From contig NZ_SKCI01000002.1 of assembly GCF_005434965.1 (NCBI RefSeq), forward strand, positions 186,001 through 250,000: 64,000 bases of DNA, read 5' to 3'. The notes beneath the pieces are model-generated. The model searched no databases. It was not told the origin of the DNA and was given only the letters and a program-made list of their open reading frames with translations. The position numbers were made by a program, and so were the translations under genes. This document shows, one piece after another, positions 27,197-37,094 of the stretch. Numbering within the stretch: the stretch's first letter is position 1; the number at the start of each line of letters is the position of its first letter. The stretch is from Marimonas lutisalis (GTDB lineage: Bacteria; Pseudomonadota; Alphaproteobacteria; Rhodobacterales; Rhodobacteraceae).

Positions 27197-28225
27197 TCAG
27201 TCGAGATCCGACCATTTGAGCTGCTGGTTGCGCTTCACCGCCACCTTGAGCGTCTTGCCCACCACCTTGTCGAACTCGTATCCCGCGATCTCGCCCGATC
27301 CGGGCCGGCGGGGCCAGATATCGGCCTCGCCGACCACGTGGCCCGCGGGCAGGTCGGCATCGGCCACCACGCTGGCGCGGGCAAAGCGATAGACATCTTC
27401 CTCGGGGCCAGTGCGCTTCTTGTCGTTGTTGGCGGCGATCCAGATTTCGCGGCTGCGGTCGATCAGAAAGCGCAGCTCGGCCGGGTCCATCGAACAGCTG
27501 ACATCGGGCCCCTTGCGATAGCGCGTGTCCGTATAGTGACGTTCCAGGATGCAGGCACCCAGCGCCACGCTGGCCAGCGCCATTTCCGGCCCGATCGAGT
27601 GGTCGGAGAAGCCGACAACGGCATTGGGAAAGGCGTTCTTCAGTTCGGTCACCCCCTTGAGCGACACGATCTCGGCCGGCGAGGGGTAAAGGTTCGTGCA
27701 TTCCAGCAGGGCATAATCGATGCCCGCCTCTTCGAGGATGGCGACGCTGGCGCGCATCGTCTCGATCGTCTGCATGCCGGTGGACAGGATCACCGGTTTG
27801 CCCTTCTTCGCGATATGGCGAATGAGCGGCAGGTTATCCGCCTCGCCCGAGCCGATCTTGTAGGCGGGCACATCCAGCGTTTCCAGGAAATCGCAGGCGG
27901 CGCGGGAAAAGGGCGTGGAAATCCAGATCAGGCCCAGTTCCTCGGAATAGCGCTTGAGCTCGGCCTCGTCCTCGCGGCTCAGCGCGCATTGTTCCATCAC
28001 CTCCCAGATCGACACGTCGGCATTGGGCGGAAAGATCTGCTTGGCCTCGTCCGTCATTTCGTCTTCGACGATATGCGTCTGGTGCTTGATCATCTCACAG
28101 CCCGCGCCCGCGGCCAGCCGCACCATCTCCTTGGCGACCTCCAGGTCACCGCCGTGGTTGATGCCGATCTCGGCAATGACAAGCGGCGGATGGTCGGGGC
28201 CGATTTCACGGTTGGCAATCTTCAT
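27197..28225 (-). CDS. neuB: NeuB-family nonulosonic acid synthase
   Basis: 342-residue enzyme that condenses phosphoenolpyruvate with a hexosamine to make a sialic, legionaminic or related acid. LVIAEIGINHGGDLEVAKEM is the family start, CEMIKHQTHIVEDEM the substrate Lys/Gln region, PAYKIGSGEADNLPLIRHIAKKG the metal-site part, and the C-terminal segment (about 285-342) is an SAF antifreeze-like domain. ATG 28225 was chosen at MKIANREIG; the upstream extension has no homology. Two bases separate it from the LpxL-type gene, so they form an operon. Confidence 0.88.
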   Translation of the reverse strand: MKIANREIGPDHPPLVIAEIGINHGGDLEVAKEMVRLAAGAGCEMIKHQTHIVEDEMTDEAKQIFPPNADVSIWEVMEQCALSREDEAELKRYSEELGLIWISTPFSRAACDFLETLDVPAYKIGSGEADNLPLIRHIAKKGKPVILSTGMQTIETMRASVAILEEAGIDYALLECTNLYPSPAEIVSLKGVTELKNAFPNAVVGFSDHSIGPEMALASVALGACILERHYTDTRYRKGPDVSCSMDPAELRFLIDRSREIWIAANNDKKRTGPEEDVYRFARASVVADADLPAGHVVGEADIWPRRPGSGEIAGYEFDKVVGKTLKVAVKRNQQLKWSDLD

Positions 28226-28226
28226 C

Positions 28227-29126
28227 TCAGGCCTCCTTGGGCGGGTTGATGTCTTTCCAGCGGTTATGGATCCAGAACCACTGTCCCATATGCGCGCGCA
28301 CCTGCCGTTCAAGCGAGTCGTTCAGCGCCTGGGTCATTTCCTCGGCGGTGGTGTGGGCGATCGGCTCTTCCAGCACGGCGCGAAAGCTCAGACCGTCGGG
28401 CTGACGAATGCCGTAGCAGGGCACCACCGTGGCGTTGTATTTCAGCGCCAGCTCGGCAAAGCTGAGCGCGGTATAGGCGGTGTGGCCGAAGAAGTTCAGC
28501 GGCACGCCGTTGTTCAGCCTCTGGTCGATCAGCACCGCCAGCGTGCCGCCCTTTTTCATGAACCGCATCATTTCGGCCATGCCGCGCCTTCCGCGCGAAA
28601 ACAGAGGCTTACCGACTTTCTGGATGGTCTCGACATAGATTTCGTTGAACTGCGGAATGTTCATCGGGCGATAGATGCCACCCACCTGGAAGCCCTGGTT
28701 GATCACGCTGGCGCGCACCACGTCGTAATTGCCGAAATGCCCCGAGACGAGGATCGAGGGTCGCCCCTCGGCCCGGGCCTGTTCCAGCGCGGCAAGGCCG
28801 GGGCCTTCCAGCGTGGTTGCCCGTGCGATGGGCACGAAATCATCAGGCGAAAACAGCTCGGCCATGGTGCGGCCGAAATTGTCGGGGACCGCGCGCTGAA
28901 TGCGGCGGATCTCGCTGTCGGATATTTCCGGCATCACCAGGCGCAGGTTGTCGGCGATCCGGGTGCGCCAGCCGATCAGCGGCGCGGCCACGCGGCTGAC
29001 CACCCAGCCGGAAAACGGCACCCGCCAGCGATAGGGCAGCAGATGCATGAACCACAGCAAACCGCGGATGGCGGCGAACTGCAGGCGGTCTTTCATGCCG
29101 CGGGGTTGTTTTCGGGCGGTGCTCAT
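28227..29126 (-). CDS. LpxL/HtrB-type lipid A acyltransferase family protein
   Basis: 299 residues of the lysophospholipid acyltransferase family with an N-terminal membrane segment. The catalytic H-x4-D is in SILVSGHFGNYDVVRAS (about residues 127-143), followed by YRPMNIPQFNEIYVE, GGTLAVLIDQRLNNGV and the C-terminal WFWIHNRWKD, a near-invariant end of LpxL-type proteins. It would add a secondary acyl chain to Kdo-lipid A at the inner membrane. It lies directly upstream of neuB on the same transcript, tying lipid A acylation to nonulosonate synthesis. Confidence 0.85.
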   Translation of the reverse strand: MSTARKQPRGMKDRLQFAAIRGLLWFMHLLPYRWRVPFSGWVVSRVAAPLIGWRTRIADNLRLVMPEISDSEIRRIQRAVPDNFGRTMAELFSPDDFVPIARATTLEGPGLAALEQARAEGRPSILVSGHFGNYDVVRASVINQGFQVGGIYRPMNIPQFNEIYVETIQKVGKPLFSRGRRGMAEMMRFMKKGGTLAVLIDQRLNNGVPLNFFGHTAYTALSFAELALKYNATVVPCYGIRQPDGLSFRAVLEEPIAHTTAEEMTQALNDSLERQVRAHMGQWFWIHNRWKDINPPKEA

Positions 29127-29227
29127 GGGCGCTACGTGTTTTGTCCTTGGCGGCTGTATCGCGCAAAATCGCCCCCTTTGAAAGCCCTTGCCAAAGAGGC
29201 AGTATCCCGTCCGGGAGGAGAAGCGGA

Positions 29228-29797
29228 ATGACGCCTGACAATGAGATGCCGGCACCACCTGCCGATTTCCGCCGCGCGGTCGATGCAGCGTGGTGGCTGC
29301 ATATGGCCTTTCCCGATGTGGCGGGGTTTTCGGCGTGGAACGGGCGCTGGATGTGGCGCGATCTGCCCGCCGCACCGGGGCCCGTGCTGACCGGGGCCGG
29401 GGCCTTGCCCGTGGCCGGGCAATATGCCGACGGGCTGGCCGAGGCGCGCGATGCCTTTCTTGCCCTGTCTGACCGCGCGCACTGGGGCGCGGCCTATGGG
29501 AAACCCGGCCTTGCCGCCTATGAGCTGGTCGGGCGCGAGGGGCATTTCCTGAACCCGCGGCTGCGCGGCTTCGTTTTCTGGGCCGGCCAGGGGGCCGAGG
29601 CCACCATCGAAATACCCGACCAGGTGCTTTACCTCGTCGTCGCCGGATCGCTGCGCGCGGGGCCAAAAGGCAGGTCGGCGCGCCCGCTGGCCCCCGGTGA
29701 CGTCGCCTTTCAGGCGGCGGGACAGCCGCACCGGCTGGCCGCGCCCGACGGCCCCGCGCTTCTCTGGGCGCTCTGGCGCGAGGTTCTGCCGGGTTAG
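29228..29797 (+). CDS. Cupin protein resembling the DMSP-lyase family, metal site degenerate
   Basis: 189 residues with a C-terminal cupin barrel (about 110-189): GFVFWAGQGAEATIEIPDQVLYLVVAGSLRAG, then LAPGDVAFQAAGQPHRLAAPDGPALLWALWRE. The layout matches the dimethylsulfoniopropionate-lyase (DddL/DddQ/DddW-type) cupins common in Roseobacters, but the HxH and E of motif 1 are replaced (AEATIEIPDQ) and only the motif-2 His (GQPHRL) is left. A catalytic DMSP lyase is therefore unlikely; a ligand-binding role is possible. Start from GGAGG 10 bases before ATG. Converges with the GMC gene with a four-base overlap. Confidence 0.6.
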   Translation: MTPDNEMPAPPADFRRAVDAAWWLHMAFPDVAGFSAWNGRWMWRDLPAAPGPVLTGAGALPVAGQYADGLAEARDAFLALSDRAHWGAAYGKPGLAAYELVGREGHFLNPRLRGFVFWAGQGAEATIEIPDQVLYLVVAGSLRAGPKGRSARPLAPGDVAFQAAGQPHRLAAPDGPALLWALWREVLPG

Positions 29798-31413
29798 CGC
29801 GCCGCTCTCCGGATCATGTCGGCGGCCTTTTCGGCGATCATGATCGTTGGTGCGTTGGTGTTGCCGCTGATCAGGGTCGGCATGACCGAGGCATCGACGA
29901 TCCGCAGCCCCTCGATGCCGCGCAGCTTCAGCTCGGGGTCGACCACGGCCATGTCATCCACCCCCATCCGGCAGGTGCCGACCGGATGATAGATCGTGTC
30001 GGCGCGGGCACGGATGTGGCTCTCCCACTCCGTATCGCTCATCCCGTCCCGGGTGCCGAACAGCTCTTTCCAGACATAATCGCGCAGCGGCGGGCTCATC
30101 ACGATGTCGCGGGTCATGCGCGCGCCCCGGATCAGGGTGTGCAGATCACGCTCATCCGACAGGAAGGCCGGGTCGATCGCCGGTGCCGCCATTGAGTTGG
30201 CCGAGGTCAGCGAGACGGTGCCGCGCGAATAGGGCCGCAGCGCGCAGACATGCGCGGAAAAACCATGACCCAGGTGCAGCCTGCGCGCGTGATCGTCGAC
30301 CACGCCGATCACGAAATGGGTCTGAAGGTCAGGCCGGTCGAGTGCCGGATCGGATTTCAGGAAACTGCCCGCTTCGGCAAAGGGCGTGGCGAACATCGAG
30401 TTTCCGTCGCGCCGCCATTTCAGGATGTGGCGCACCAGGTTCCAGGTGGCGTAAAGACCCAGCCCGAAATTGTCGCGATCGCGGGTTTTCCAGGCGAGGA
30501 TGAAATCCAGGTGATCCTGCAGGTTCTGCCCCACGCCCGGCAATTCATGCACCATGTCGATGCCGTGCGGGCGGATATCCTCGGGCCGGCCCACGCCCGA
30601 CAGCTGCAACAGCTGCGGCGTGTTGAACGTGCCGCCCGACAGGATCACCTCGCGGTTGGCGCGGATCTCCGTCTCGCCCGCCTTCGTCTTCACCCGCACC
30701 GCCACCGCGCGGCGCCCTTCGAACAGGACGCGCTGGGCGTGGCTGCGGGTCATCACGTGCAGGTTGGCGCGGCCCATCGCCGGAAAGAGGTAAGCCGCGG
30801 CGGCCGAGCAGCGCTCGCCGTTCTTTTCGGCCGAATGGAACTGCGTGACCTGGTAAAGGCCCGCGCCGGAATTGTCGCCGGTGTTGAAATCATCCGTCTG
30901 TCGCACCTGCATCGCCTGGTGCGCCTCGACGAAAGCCCGCGAGATCGGGCGCGGTGCCTTCTGGTCGGACACGTGCAGCGGCCCGTCGCCGCCGTGCATG
31001 TCATCCGCGCCGCGTTCATTGTCTTCGGCGCGCAGGAAATAGGGCAGCACGTCGTCCCGGCTCCACCCGGCACATCCCGCCGCCGCCCAGCCATCGTAAT
31101 CCTGCCGCTGTCCACGGACATAAAGCATCGCATTGATCGCGCTCGACCCGCCCAGCGCCTTGCCGCGCGGCTGATAGCCCTGCCGCCCGTTAAGGCCCGC
31201 CTGCGGAACCGTCTTGAACGCCCAGTTGTTCAGCTTTGGCCGCCCCGGCAGCATGGCAAGCACCGCTGCAGGCGCGCGCACAAGGATCGAGTTGCCGCCG
31301 TCACCCGCCTCGATCAGGCAGACCGTGGTGCCGGGGTCCTCCGACAGGCGCGCGGCCAACGTGGCCCCGCCCGAACCGCCGCCGACGATGACGTAATCGA
31401 ACGCCGTGCTCAT
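29794..31413 (-). CDS. GMC-family oxidoreductase (choline/alcohol dehydrogenase-like)
   Basis: 539-residue FAD flavoprotein of the glucose-methanol-choline family. FDYVIVGGGSGGATLAARLSED is the FAD site, GKALGGSSAINAMLYVRGQ the GMC signature 1 and EVILSGGTFNTPQLLQLSGVG signature 2; the C-terminal HPVGTCRMG and NTNAPTIMIAEKAADMI hold the catalytic His and the FAD end. It oxidises a primary alcohol to an aldehyde; the substrate is open. It is the last gene of the importer-amidase operon, so an alcohol from the imported compound is likely. Four-base overlap with the amidase. Confidence 0.88.
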   Translation of the reverse strand: MSTAFDYVIVGGGSGGATLAARLSEDPGTTVCLIEAGDGGNSILVRAPAAVLAMLPGRPKLNNWAFKTVPQAGLNGRQGYQPRGKALGGSSAINAMLYVRGQRQDYDGWAAAGCAGWSRDDVLPYFLRAEDNERGADDMHGGDGPLHVSDQKAPRPISRAFVEAHQAMQVRQTDDFNTGDNSGAGLYQVTQFHSAEKNGERCSAAAAYLFPAMGRANLHVMTRSHAQRVLFEGRRAVAVRVKTKAGETEIRANREVILSGGTFNTPQLLQLSGVGRPEDIRPHGIDMVHELPGVGQNLQDHLDFILAWKTRDRDNFGLGLYATWNLVRHILKWRRDGNSMFATPFAEAGSFLKSDPALDRPDLQTHFVIGVVDDHARRLHLGHGFSAHVCALRPYSRGTVSLTSANSMAAPAIDPAFLSDERDLHTLIRGARMTRDIVMSPPLRDYVWKELFGTRDGMSDTEWESHIRARADTIYHPVGTCRMGVDDMAVVDPELKLRGIEGLRIVDASVMPTLISGNTNAPTIMIAEKAADMIRRAAR

Positions 31414-32828
31414 GTCGGACGTGCGCCTGGCGTGTTGAACCAGCCGCCCAGCGCGGTCTCGTATGCCATTGCCGCCTGGAACGCGATCTCGTCGCGATAG
31501 GTGGGGGCGACGATCTGCAGGCCGGTGGGCACCCCGTTCGATGCAAAGCCCGACGGAACCGAGATCACCGGGCAGCGGCTCATCATGTTGAAAGGCGTGG
31601 TCATCACCCAGCCCAGTTCTGGGCGCACCTCGACCCCTTCGATTTCGACGGTGTCCTTCGACTGGTCGAAATCGGCCGGCACGGCGGGCAGGGCATTGGT
31701 GGGGCAGATCAGGCAGTCATAGTCTTCCAGCAGCGGCCCCAGTTTCCTGTAGGCTTCGCCCGCGACTTCCAGCGTGCGCACGAAATCCCGCGCGGTGGAG
31801 GTGAGCGAGCCCTCGGCAAAGGCCCGGCAATAGGTGGTCATGTCGTCCGCGTGCTCGTCCAGCAGTTCGGACATCGACCCGCCGAACAGGTGGGTGAGGT
31901 AGGCGAAACAGGCTTCGGGCACTTCGGGGCCCCAGCCGATTTCCACCTCCTCGACCGTCGCGCCCAGATCGCGGAACACCTGCGCCGCGGCCAGCGTGTT
32001 GCGCCGCACCTCGCGGTCCACGGTGAAACTGCCCAGGTCCATCGACAGCGCGATCTTCCAGCCCTTGATCGGCGCGTAGTCCCTGGGCAGCGTCAGCTTG
32101 GGATAAAGCGTCGAGATATCACGCGGCGATGGCCCGCTCATCACGTTCTGCAGCAGGATCGCATCACCGACCGACCGCGCCAGCGGCCCTGTGTGGCAAT
32201 AGAAATCCAGGTTGAACGGGATGTCATCGGGGTTGCGGCCATAGGGCGGTTTATAACCAACCAGCCCGCAGCAGGAGGCTGGAATGCGGATCGACCCGCC
32301 GATATCCGATCCGGTGGCCAGGCTCGACGTGCCCAGCGCCAGCGATGCCGCCGAGCCGCCCGACGATCCGCCGGGCGTGAAGTCGGGGTTCCAGGGGTTT
32401 CGCGTGATGCCCCAGAGCCGCGTCCAGGTGAAGCCCGCGCAGGAGAACTCGGGCGTGGCGGTGCGGGCATGCACGATCGCGCCTTCGCCCAGGATGCGCT
32501 CGTTCATGACCGAGGTTTCCCGAGGCACGAAATCGCGCATGATGAGCGAGCCATAGGAGGTGGGTTTGCCCGCGATATGGCTTTCATCCTTGATCGCCAC
32601 CGGCAACCCGTCGAGGCACCCGGCAGGCGCGCCGCGGGCCCAGCGCGCCTCGGATGCGCGGGCCTGCTCCAGCGCCTCGTCGAAATAGGTGTAGGTAAAG
32701 GCGTTGATCGTTTGGGCAGTTTCCTCGGCCCGTGCGATCTGCGCCTGCAGCAGTTCGACCGGGGACAGCGACCTGTCGGCAAAGCGCGCCAGCGCCTCGC
32801 TGGCGGTAAGGTAGAGAAGATCGCTCAT
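31410..32828 (-). CDS. Amidase signature family protein, transporter operon
   Basis: 472 residues with the amidase triad: catalytic Lys in AIKDESHIAGKPT, the Ser-rich loop TPGGSSGGSAASLALG and the nucleophile in ATGSDIGGSIRIPASCCG. The C-terminal part is RCPVISVPSGFASNGVPTGLQIVAPTY, typical of the family. It lies 95 bases after the solute-binding protein gene of a polyamine-type importer and overlaps the GMC dehydrogenase gene, suggesting that it hydrolyses an imported N-acyl or amide compound. Distinct from the amidase at 487-1815. Confidence 0.85.
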   Translation of the reverse strand: MSDLLYLTASEALARFADRSLSPVELLQAQIARAEETAQTINAFTYTYFDEALEQARASEARWARGAPAGCLDGLPVAIKDESHIAGKPTSYGSLIMRDFVPRETSVMNERILGEGAIVHARTATPEFSCAGFTWTRLWGITRNPWNPDFTPGGSSGGSAASLALGTSSLATGSDIGGSIRIPASCCGLVGYKPPYGRNPDDIPFNLDFYCHTGPLARSVGDAILLQNVMSGPSPRDISTLYPKLTLPRDYAPIKGWKIALSMDLGSFTVDREVRRNTLAAAQVFRDLGATVEEVEIGWGPEVPEACFAYLTHLFGGSMSELLDEHADDMTTYCRAFAEGSLTSTARDFVRTLEVAGEAYRKLGPLLEDYDCLICPTNALPAVPADFDQSKDTVEIEGVEVRPELGWVMTTPFNMMSRCPVISVPSGFASNGVPTGLQIVAPTYRDEIAFQAAMAYETALGGWFNTPGARPT

Positions 32829-32887
32829 GTCAGGGGCTTTCTGGTATCCGCGGCCTGGGTTCTGCCGCCGATGTGAAAACGAAAGTG

Positions 32888-32908
32888 GACGGCCCCGAAG
32901 GGCCGCCC
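32888..32908 (-). terminator. UUCG-tetraloop hairpin between binding-protein and amidase genes
   Basis: On the minus strand GGCGGCCC and GGGCCGTC close on a TTCG loop, giving an exceptionally stable hairpin just after the binding-protein stop. A moderately T-rich tail follows (TCCACTTTCGTTTTC). In an operon this position favours partial termination or mRNA-end protection, giving more binding protein than enzymes. Confidence 0.55.
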
Positions 32909-32923
32909 ATCAGATTGTGCAGA

Positions 32924-33946
32924 TCACTTCTGCAGGTCGGTCCAGATGCGGGTGTAAAGCGCCTGGGTTTCCGGCGCGCAGGTCGGGATGAACACACCCT
33001 TGTCCTTCAGCTCGGCCGGGATCTGGATTTCCCGCGCCGTTTTCATGTCCTCGGGCATGAAGGCTTCCGAACCGGTGATGCCGTTGGCATAGCGCGCGAA
33101 TTCCGAGATCAGAGCGGCGTTTTCCGGATCCATGATGAAGTTCTGGAACGCCTTGGCCTCGTCCATGTTCTGGGCGTCCTTCAGAACGCCGACCGAGTCC
33201 ATCCAGACGACATAGCCCTCTTTCGGATAGCCGTACTTGATGTTCTCGTTCTGCAGCCGCATGCGGAAGGTCGACCCGTTCCAGTTCACGCCGGCCCACA
33301 GGTCCTCCTTGGCGAATTTCTCGATATTGCCGTAATCCATGCCCAGCCAGTGCTGCTTGGCCGCAACCAGCCCGTCGCGCACTTTCTTCAGCAGTTCCTT
33401 ATCGTCGGTGCAAGGCTTGCCGCCGTAATACATGATCGCGAGGCCCATCACGTCGCCCATTTCCGGCACGACGTTGATCTTGCCTTTCAGCTCGTCCGGC
33501 GGGTCCATGAAGATGGCCGATGTGTCGATATCGCCGTCATAGTACTTGGTGTTCACCACCACGCCGGTCGTGCCCCATTGCCACGGCACGGTGTATTTGC
33601 GGCCCGGATCCCAATCGACATTCACCCAGACCGGATCGACATTCTTGAAGTTTTCCATCTGGTCGGGGCGGGTTTCGGCCAGAAGGCCTTCGCCGACCCA
33701 GATCGGCACGTAAGACGCCGAGGGCACCACGATGTCAAATCCGTGGCCGCCGGCCTTGACCTTAGCCAGCGCCGTGTCGTTGCTGTCATAGTCGGTGATC
33801 GTGACCTTGATGCCGGTCTCGGCCTCGAATTTCTCGATCAGCTTGGGGTTGGTATAGTTGCCCCAGTTGTAGATGTTCAGCTCCTGCGCCAGGGCGCCGG
33901 TGGCCGTAAAGGCCAGCGCGGTGGCGGCGATTGCAAGTTTCTTCAT
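32924..33946 (-). CDS. Polyamine-type ABC importer, periplasmic binding protein (PotD/PotF family)
   Basis: 340 residues with a signal peptide cut after ATGALAQ. The mature start ELNIYNWGNYTNPKLIEKFEAETGIKV is the PotD/PotF hallmark, followed by GHGFDIVVPSASYVPIW and PWQWGTTGVVVNTKYY. These proteins bind spermidine, putrescine or related amines; the ligand here is not decided by eye. It is separated from the two permease genes by 66 bases and precedes the amidase and GMC genes. A strong hairpin follows its stop. Confidence 0.88.
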   Translation of the reverse strand: MKKLAIAATALAFTATGALAQELNIYNWGNYTNPKLIEKFEAETGIKVTITDYDSNDTALAKVKAGGHGFDIVVPSASYVPIWVGEGLLAETRPDQMENFKNVDPVWVNVDWDPGRKYTVPWQWGTTGVVVNTKYYDGDIDTSAIFMDPPDELKGKINVVPEMGDVMGLAIMYYGGKPCTDDKELLKKVRDGLVAAKQHWLGMDYGNIEKFAKEDLWAGVNWNGSTFRMRLQNENIKYGYPKEGYVVWMDSVGVLKDAQNMDEAKAFQNFIMDPENAALISEFARYANGITGSEAFMPEDMKTAREIQIPAELKDKGVFIPTCAPETQALYTRIWTDLQK

Positions 33947-34012
33947 CGGTACTCTCCTTGTTGAAGATCTGGTTTCGTTATTTGCCCCGGCTCTGGCGGC
34001 CGGTTATGCCCG

Positions 34013-34834
34013 TCAGCCGCGTCGGCTGGTCAGGCGGAAAAACAGCGTGACCAGGATCGCCCCGGCCACCAGGATGACGGTTGAGATGGCGTTGACCTCG
34101 GGCGTGACCACGCGCCGCAGCTGGCCCAGCATGTAGGTGGGCAGCGTATCCTGACCCGCCGATTTCACGAATTCGGTGATCACCACGTCATCCAGCGAAA
34201 TGACAAAGGCCAGCATCAGCCCGGCCACGATCCCCGGCCACATCAGCGGCAGCGTCACCCGCCGGAACGTCATCCAGGGCGAAGCATAGAGATCCTGCGC
34301 CGCCGCTTCGAGCGAGGTATCCATCGTCTCCAGCCGGGCGCGGATGGGCAGATAGGCAAAGGGCACGCAGAACGCGGTATGCGCGGCAATGAGGTAGATC
34401 ATCGAGGTGTGCCCGGTCCACACCTTCACCGCGGCAAAGACGATCAGAAGCGCCACGGCGGTGACGATCTCGGGCACCATCAGCGGCTGGTTGATCAGCG
34501 CATAGATCATCGTCTTGCCAGGGAAATGCCGGGTGCGGGTGGTGGCCAGCGCCGCCATGGTCGCGGCAATGGTGGCGATCGTCGCCGCGCTGAAGGCCAG
34601 GTAGAGCGAGCGGATCGCGGCATCCTGCACCGCCTCGTTCGCGGCGGCCTGGTAGTACCAGCGCAGGCTGAACCCTTCCCAGATCGCCAGCGAGGTGCCG
34701 GCGTTGAAGGAATAGGCCACCAGGATCGTGATCGGTGCGTAAAGCGCGAAGAAGGTGAAAAGCGCCAGCACGGCAAAGCCCGGCAGCGTGCGCACCGAAT
34801 ATCCCTTGGGCTGTTTCACGGGTCTATCTGCCAT
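34013..34834 (-). CDS. Polyamine-type ABC importer permease (PotC/PotI family)
   Basis: 273-residue inner-membrane permease with six predicted helices. The EAA-type loop is seen in EAAAQDLYASPWMTFRRVTLPLMWPGIVAG, which docks on the ATPase, and the segment FVISLDDVVITEF is typical of PotC/PotI. ATG 34834 was chosen ([11 protein letters not shown]); the upstream extension overlaps the PotB-like gene in another frame and has no homology. It overlaps that gene by 11 bases. Confidence 0.88.
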   Translation of the reverse strand: MADRPVKQPKGYSVRTLPGFAVLALFTFFALYAPITILVAYSFNAGTSLAIWEGFSLRWYYQAAANEAVQDAAIRSLYLAFSAATIATIAATMAALATTRTRHFPGKTMIYALINQPLMVPEIVTAVALLIVFAAVKVWTGHTSMIYLIAAHTAFCVPFAYLPIRARLETMDTSLEAAAQDLYASPWMTFRRVTLPLMWPGIVAGLMLAFVISLDDVVITEFVKSAGQDTLPTYMLGQLRRVVTPEVNAISTVILVAGAILVTLFFRLTSRRG

Positions 34835-35770
34835 CGGCCTGCTCCCGCGAGGTGACGCGCACATACCAGATGAGCGCAACCATCACCGCCACCATCAGCA
34901 TCAGCGACAACGCCGCGCCCAGCGGCCAGTTGCGGCCCTGGCCGAACTGCAGCTCGATCAGGTTGCCGAACATCAGGTTCTTGCCCCCGCCCAGCACGCG
35001 CGGCGTGACATAGGCGCCAAGGCAGGGAATGAAGACAAGGATCGACCCGGCGATGATCCCCGGCTTTATCAGCGGCAGGATCACCCGGCGGAACGCCGTC
35101 CAGCGGCTGGCGTAAAGATCATGCGCCGCCTCGACCAGCCGGAAATCAAGCTTGTCGACGGCGGCATAAACCGGCAGCACCATCAGCGGCAGGTAGACGT
35201 ATGTCATGCCGAAGCCGATCGCGAAATCGGTGAACATCATCTGCAATGGCGCGTCGATGATGCCCAGTTTCAGCAGCACCAGGTTGATCACCCCCTCGCT
35301 GCGGATCAGCTCCTGAATCGCGATGGTGCGCACAAGAAGGTTGGTCCAGAACGGCACGGTCACCAGGAACAGCCAGAACTCGCGCTTGCCGGGGGGTTGC
35401 GTGGCGATGAACCAAGCTGTCGGTACCCCGAAAATCAGTGTCAGCAACGTGGTGATCAGCGACAGCGACAGCGAACGCCAGAAGATCGACAGATGCGCAT
35501 CCGCCCAGATCAGCGTGTCATCGAAGATGTCGCGCTGCACGATGGTATTTGTCCAGCCCTCAAGCGAGAACTGCCATTTCACGTTGCCATAGTCGCCCGG
35601 CGTCAGGAAGGAATAGACCACCATCACCAGAAGCGGCCCGGCCGCCGCAAAGATGATTATGACCAGCGCCGGCAGCGACAAGAGCCAGCGCCGCCGCGTA
35701 TCCGCCGCGCGCGCTTCACGCTCCAGTTCGCCGGGGGGGTAGGGGGTGGCGCCCATCTCGCTCATTGCGC

Positions 35771-35774
<4 letters not shown>
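34824..35774 (-). CDS. Polyamine-type ABC importer permease (PotB/PotH family)
   Basis: 316 residues, six predicted helices after a cytoplasmic N-terminus. The region ending [15 protein letters not shown] and the EAA loop [30 protein letters not shown] are characteristic of the PotB/PotH half. ATG 35774 overlaps the ATPase gene by four bases; an ATG at 35765 (MGATPYPPG) is an alternative. It pairs with the permease at 34013-34834 as a heterodimer. Confidence 0.88.
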
Positions 35775-36877
<1,103 letters not shown>

Positions 36878-37094
36878 CCGTCCCCGTTCGGTGGCTTGCT
36901 CGACGCCGTATGCACCCCTGATTTTTCTTTCAGTCTAGGGACAAAGCAAAATTTTTGGCAACCGTTAACTTATGATGCATCGGTTTGGATGCGCCTAACC
37001 GGCCTGCATGCCCATAACCCGGGCAGACAAGCAAAACGCTTGCATTTCGCGCGTCCCGCGCGCCTCATGGGGGCGTCTGCAACGGGGGAAAATT

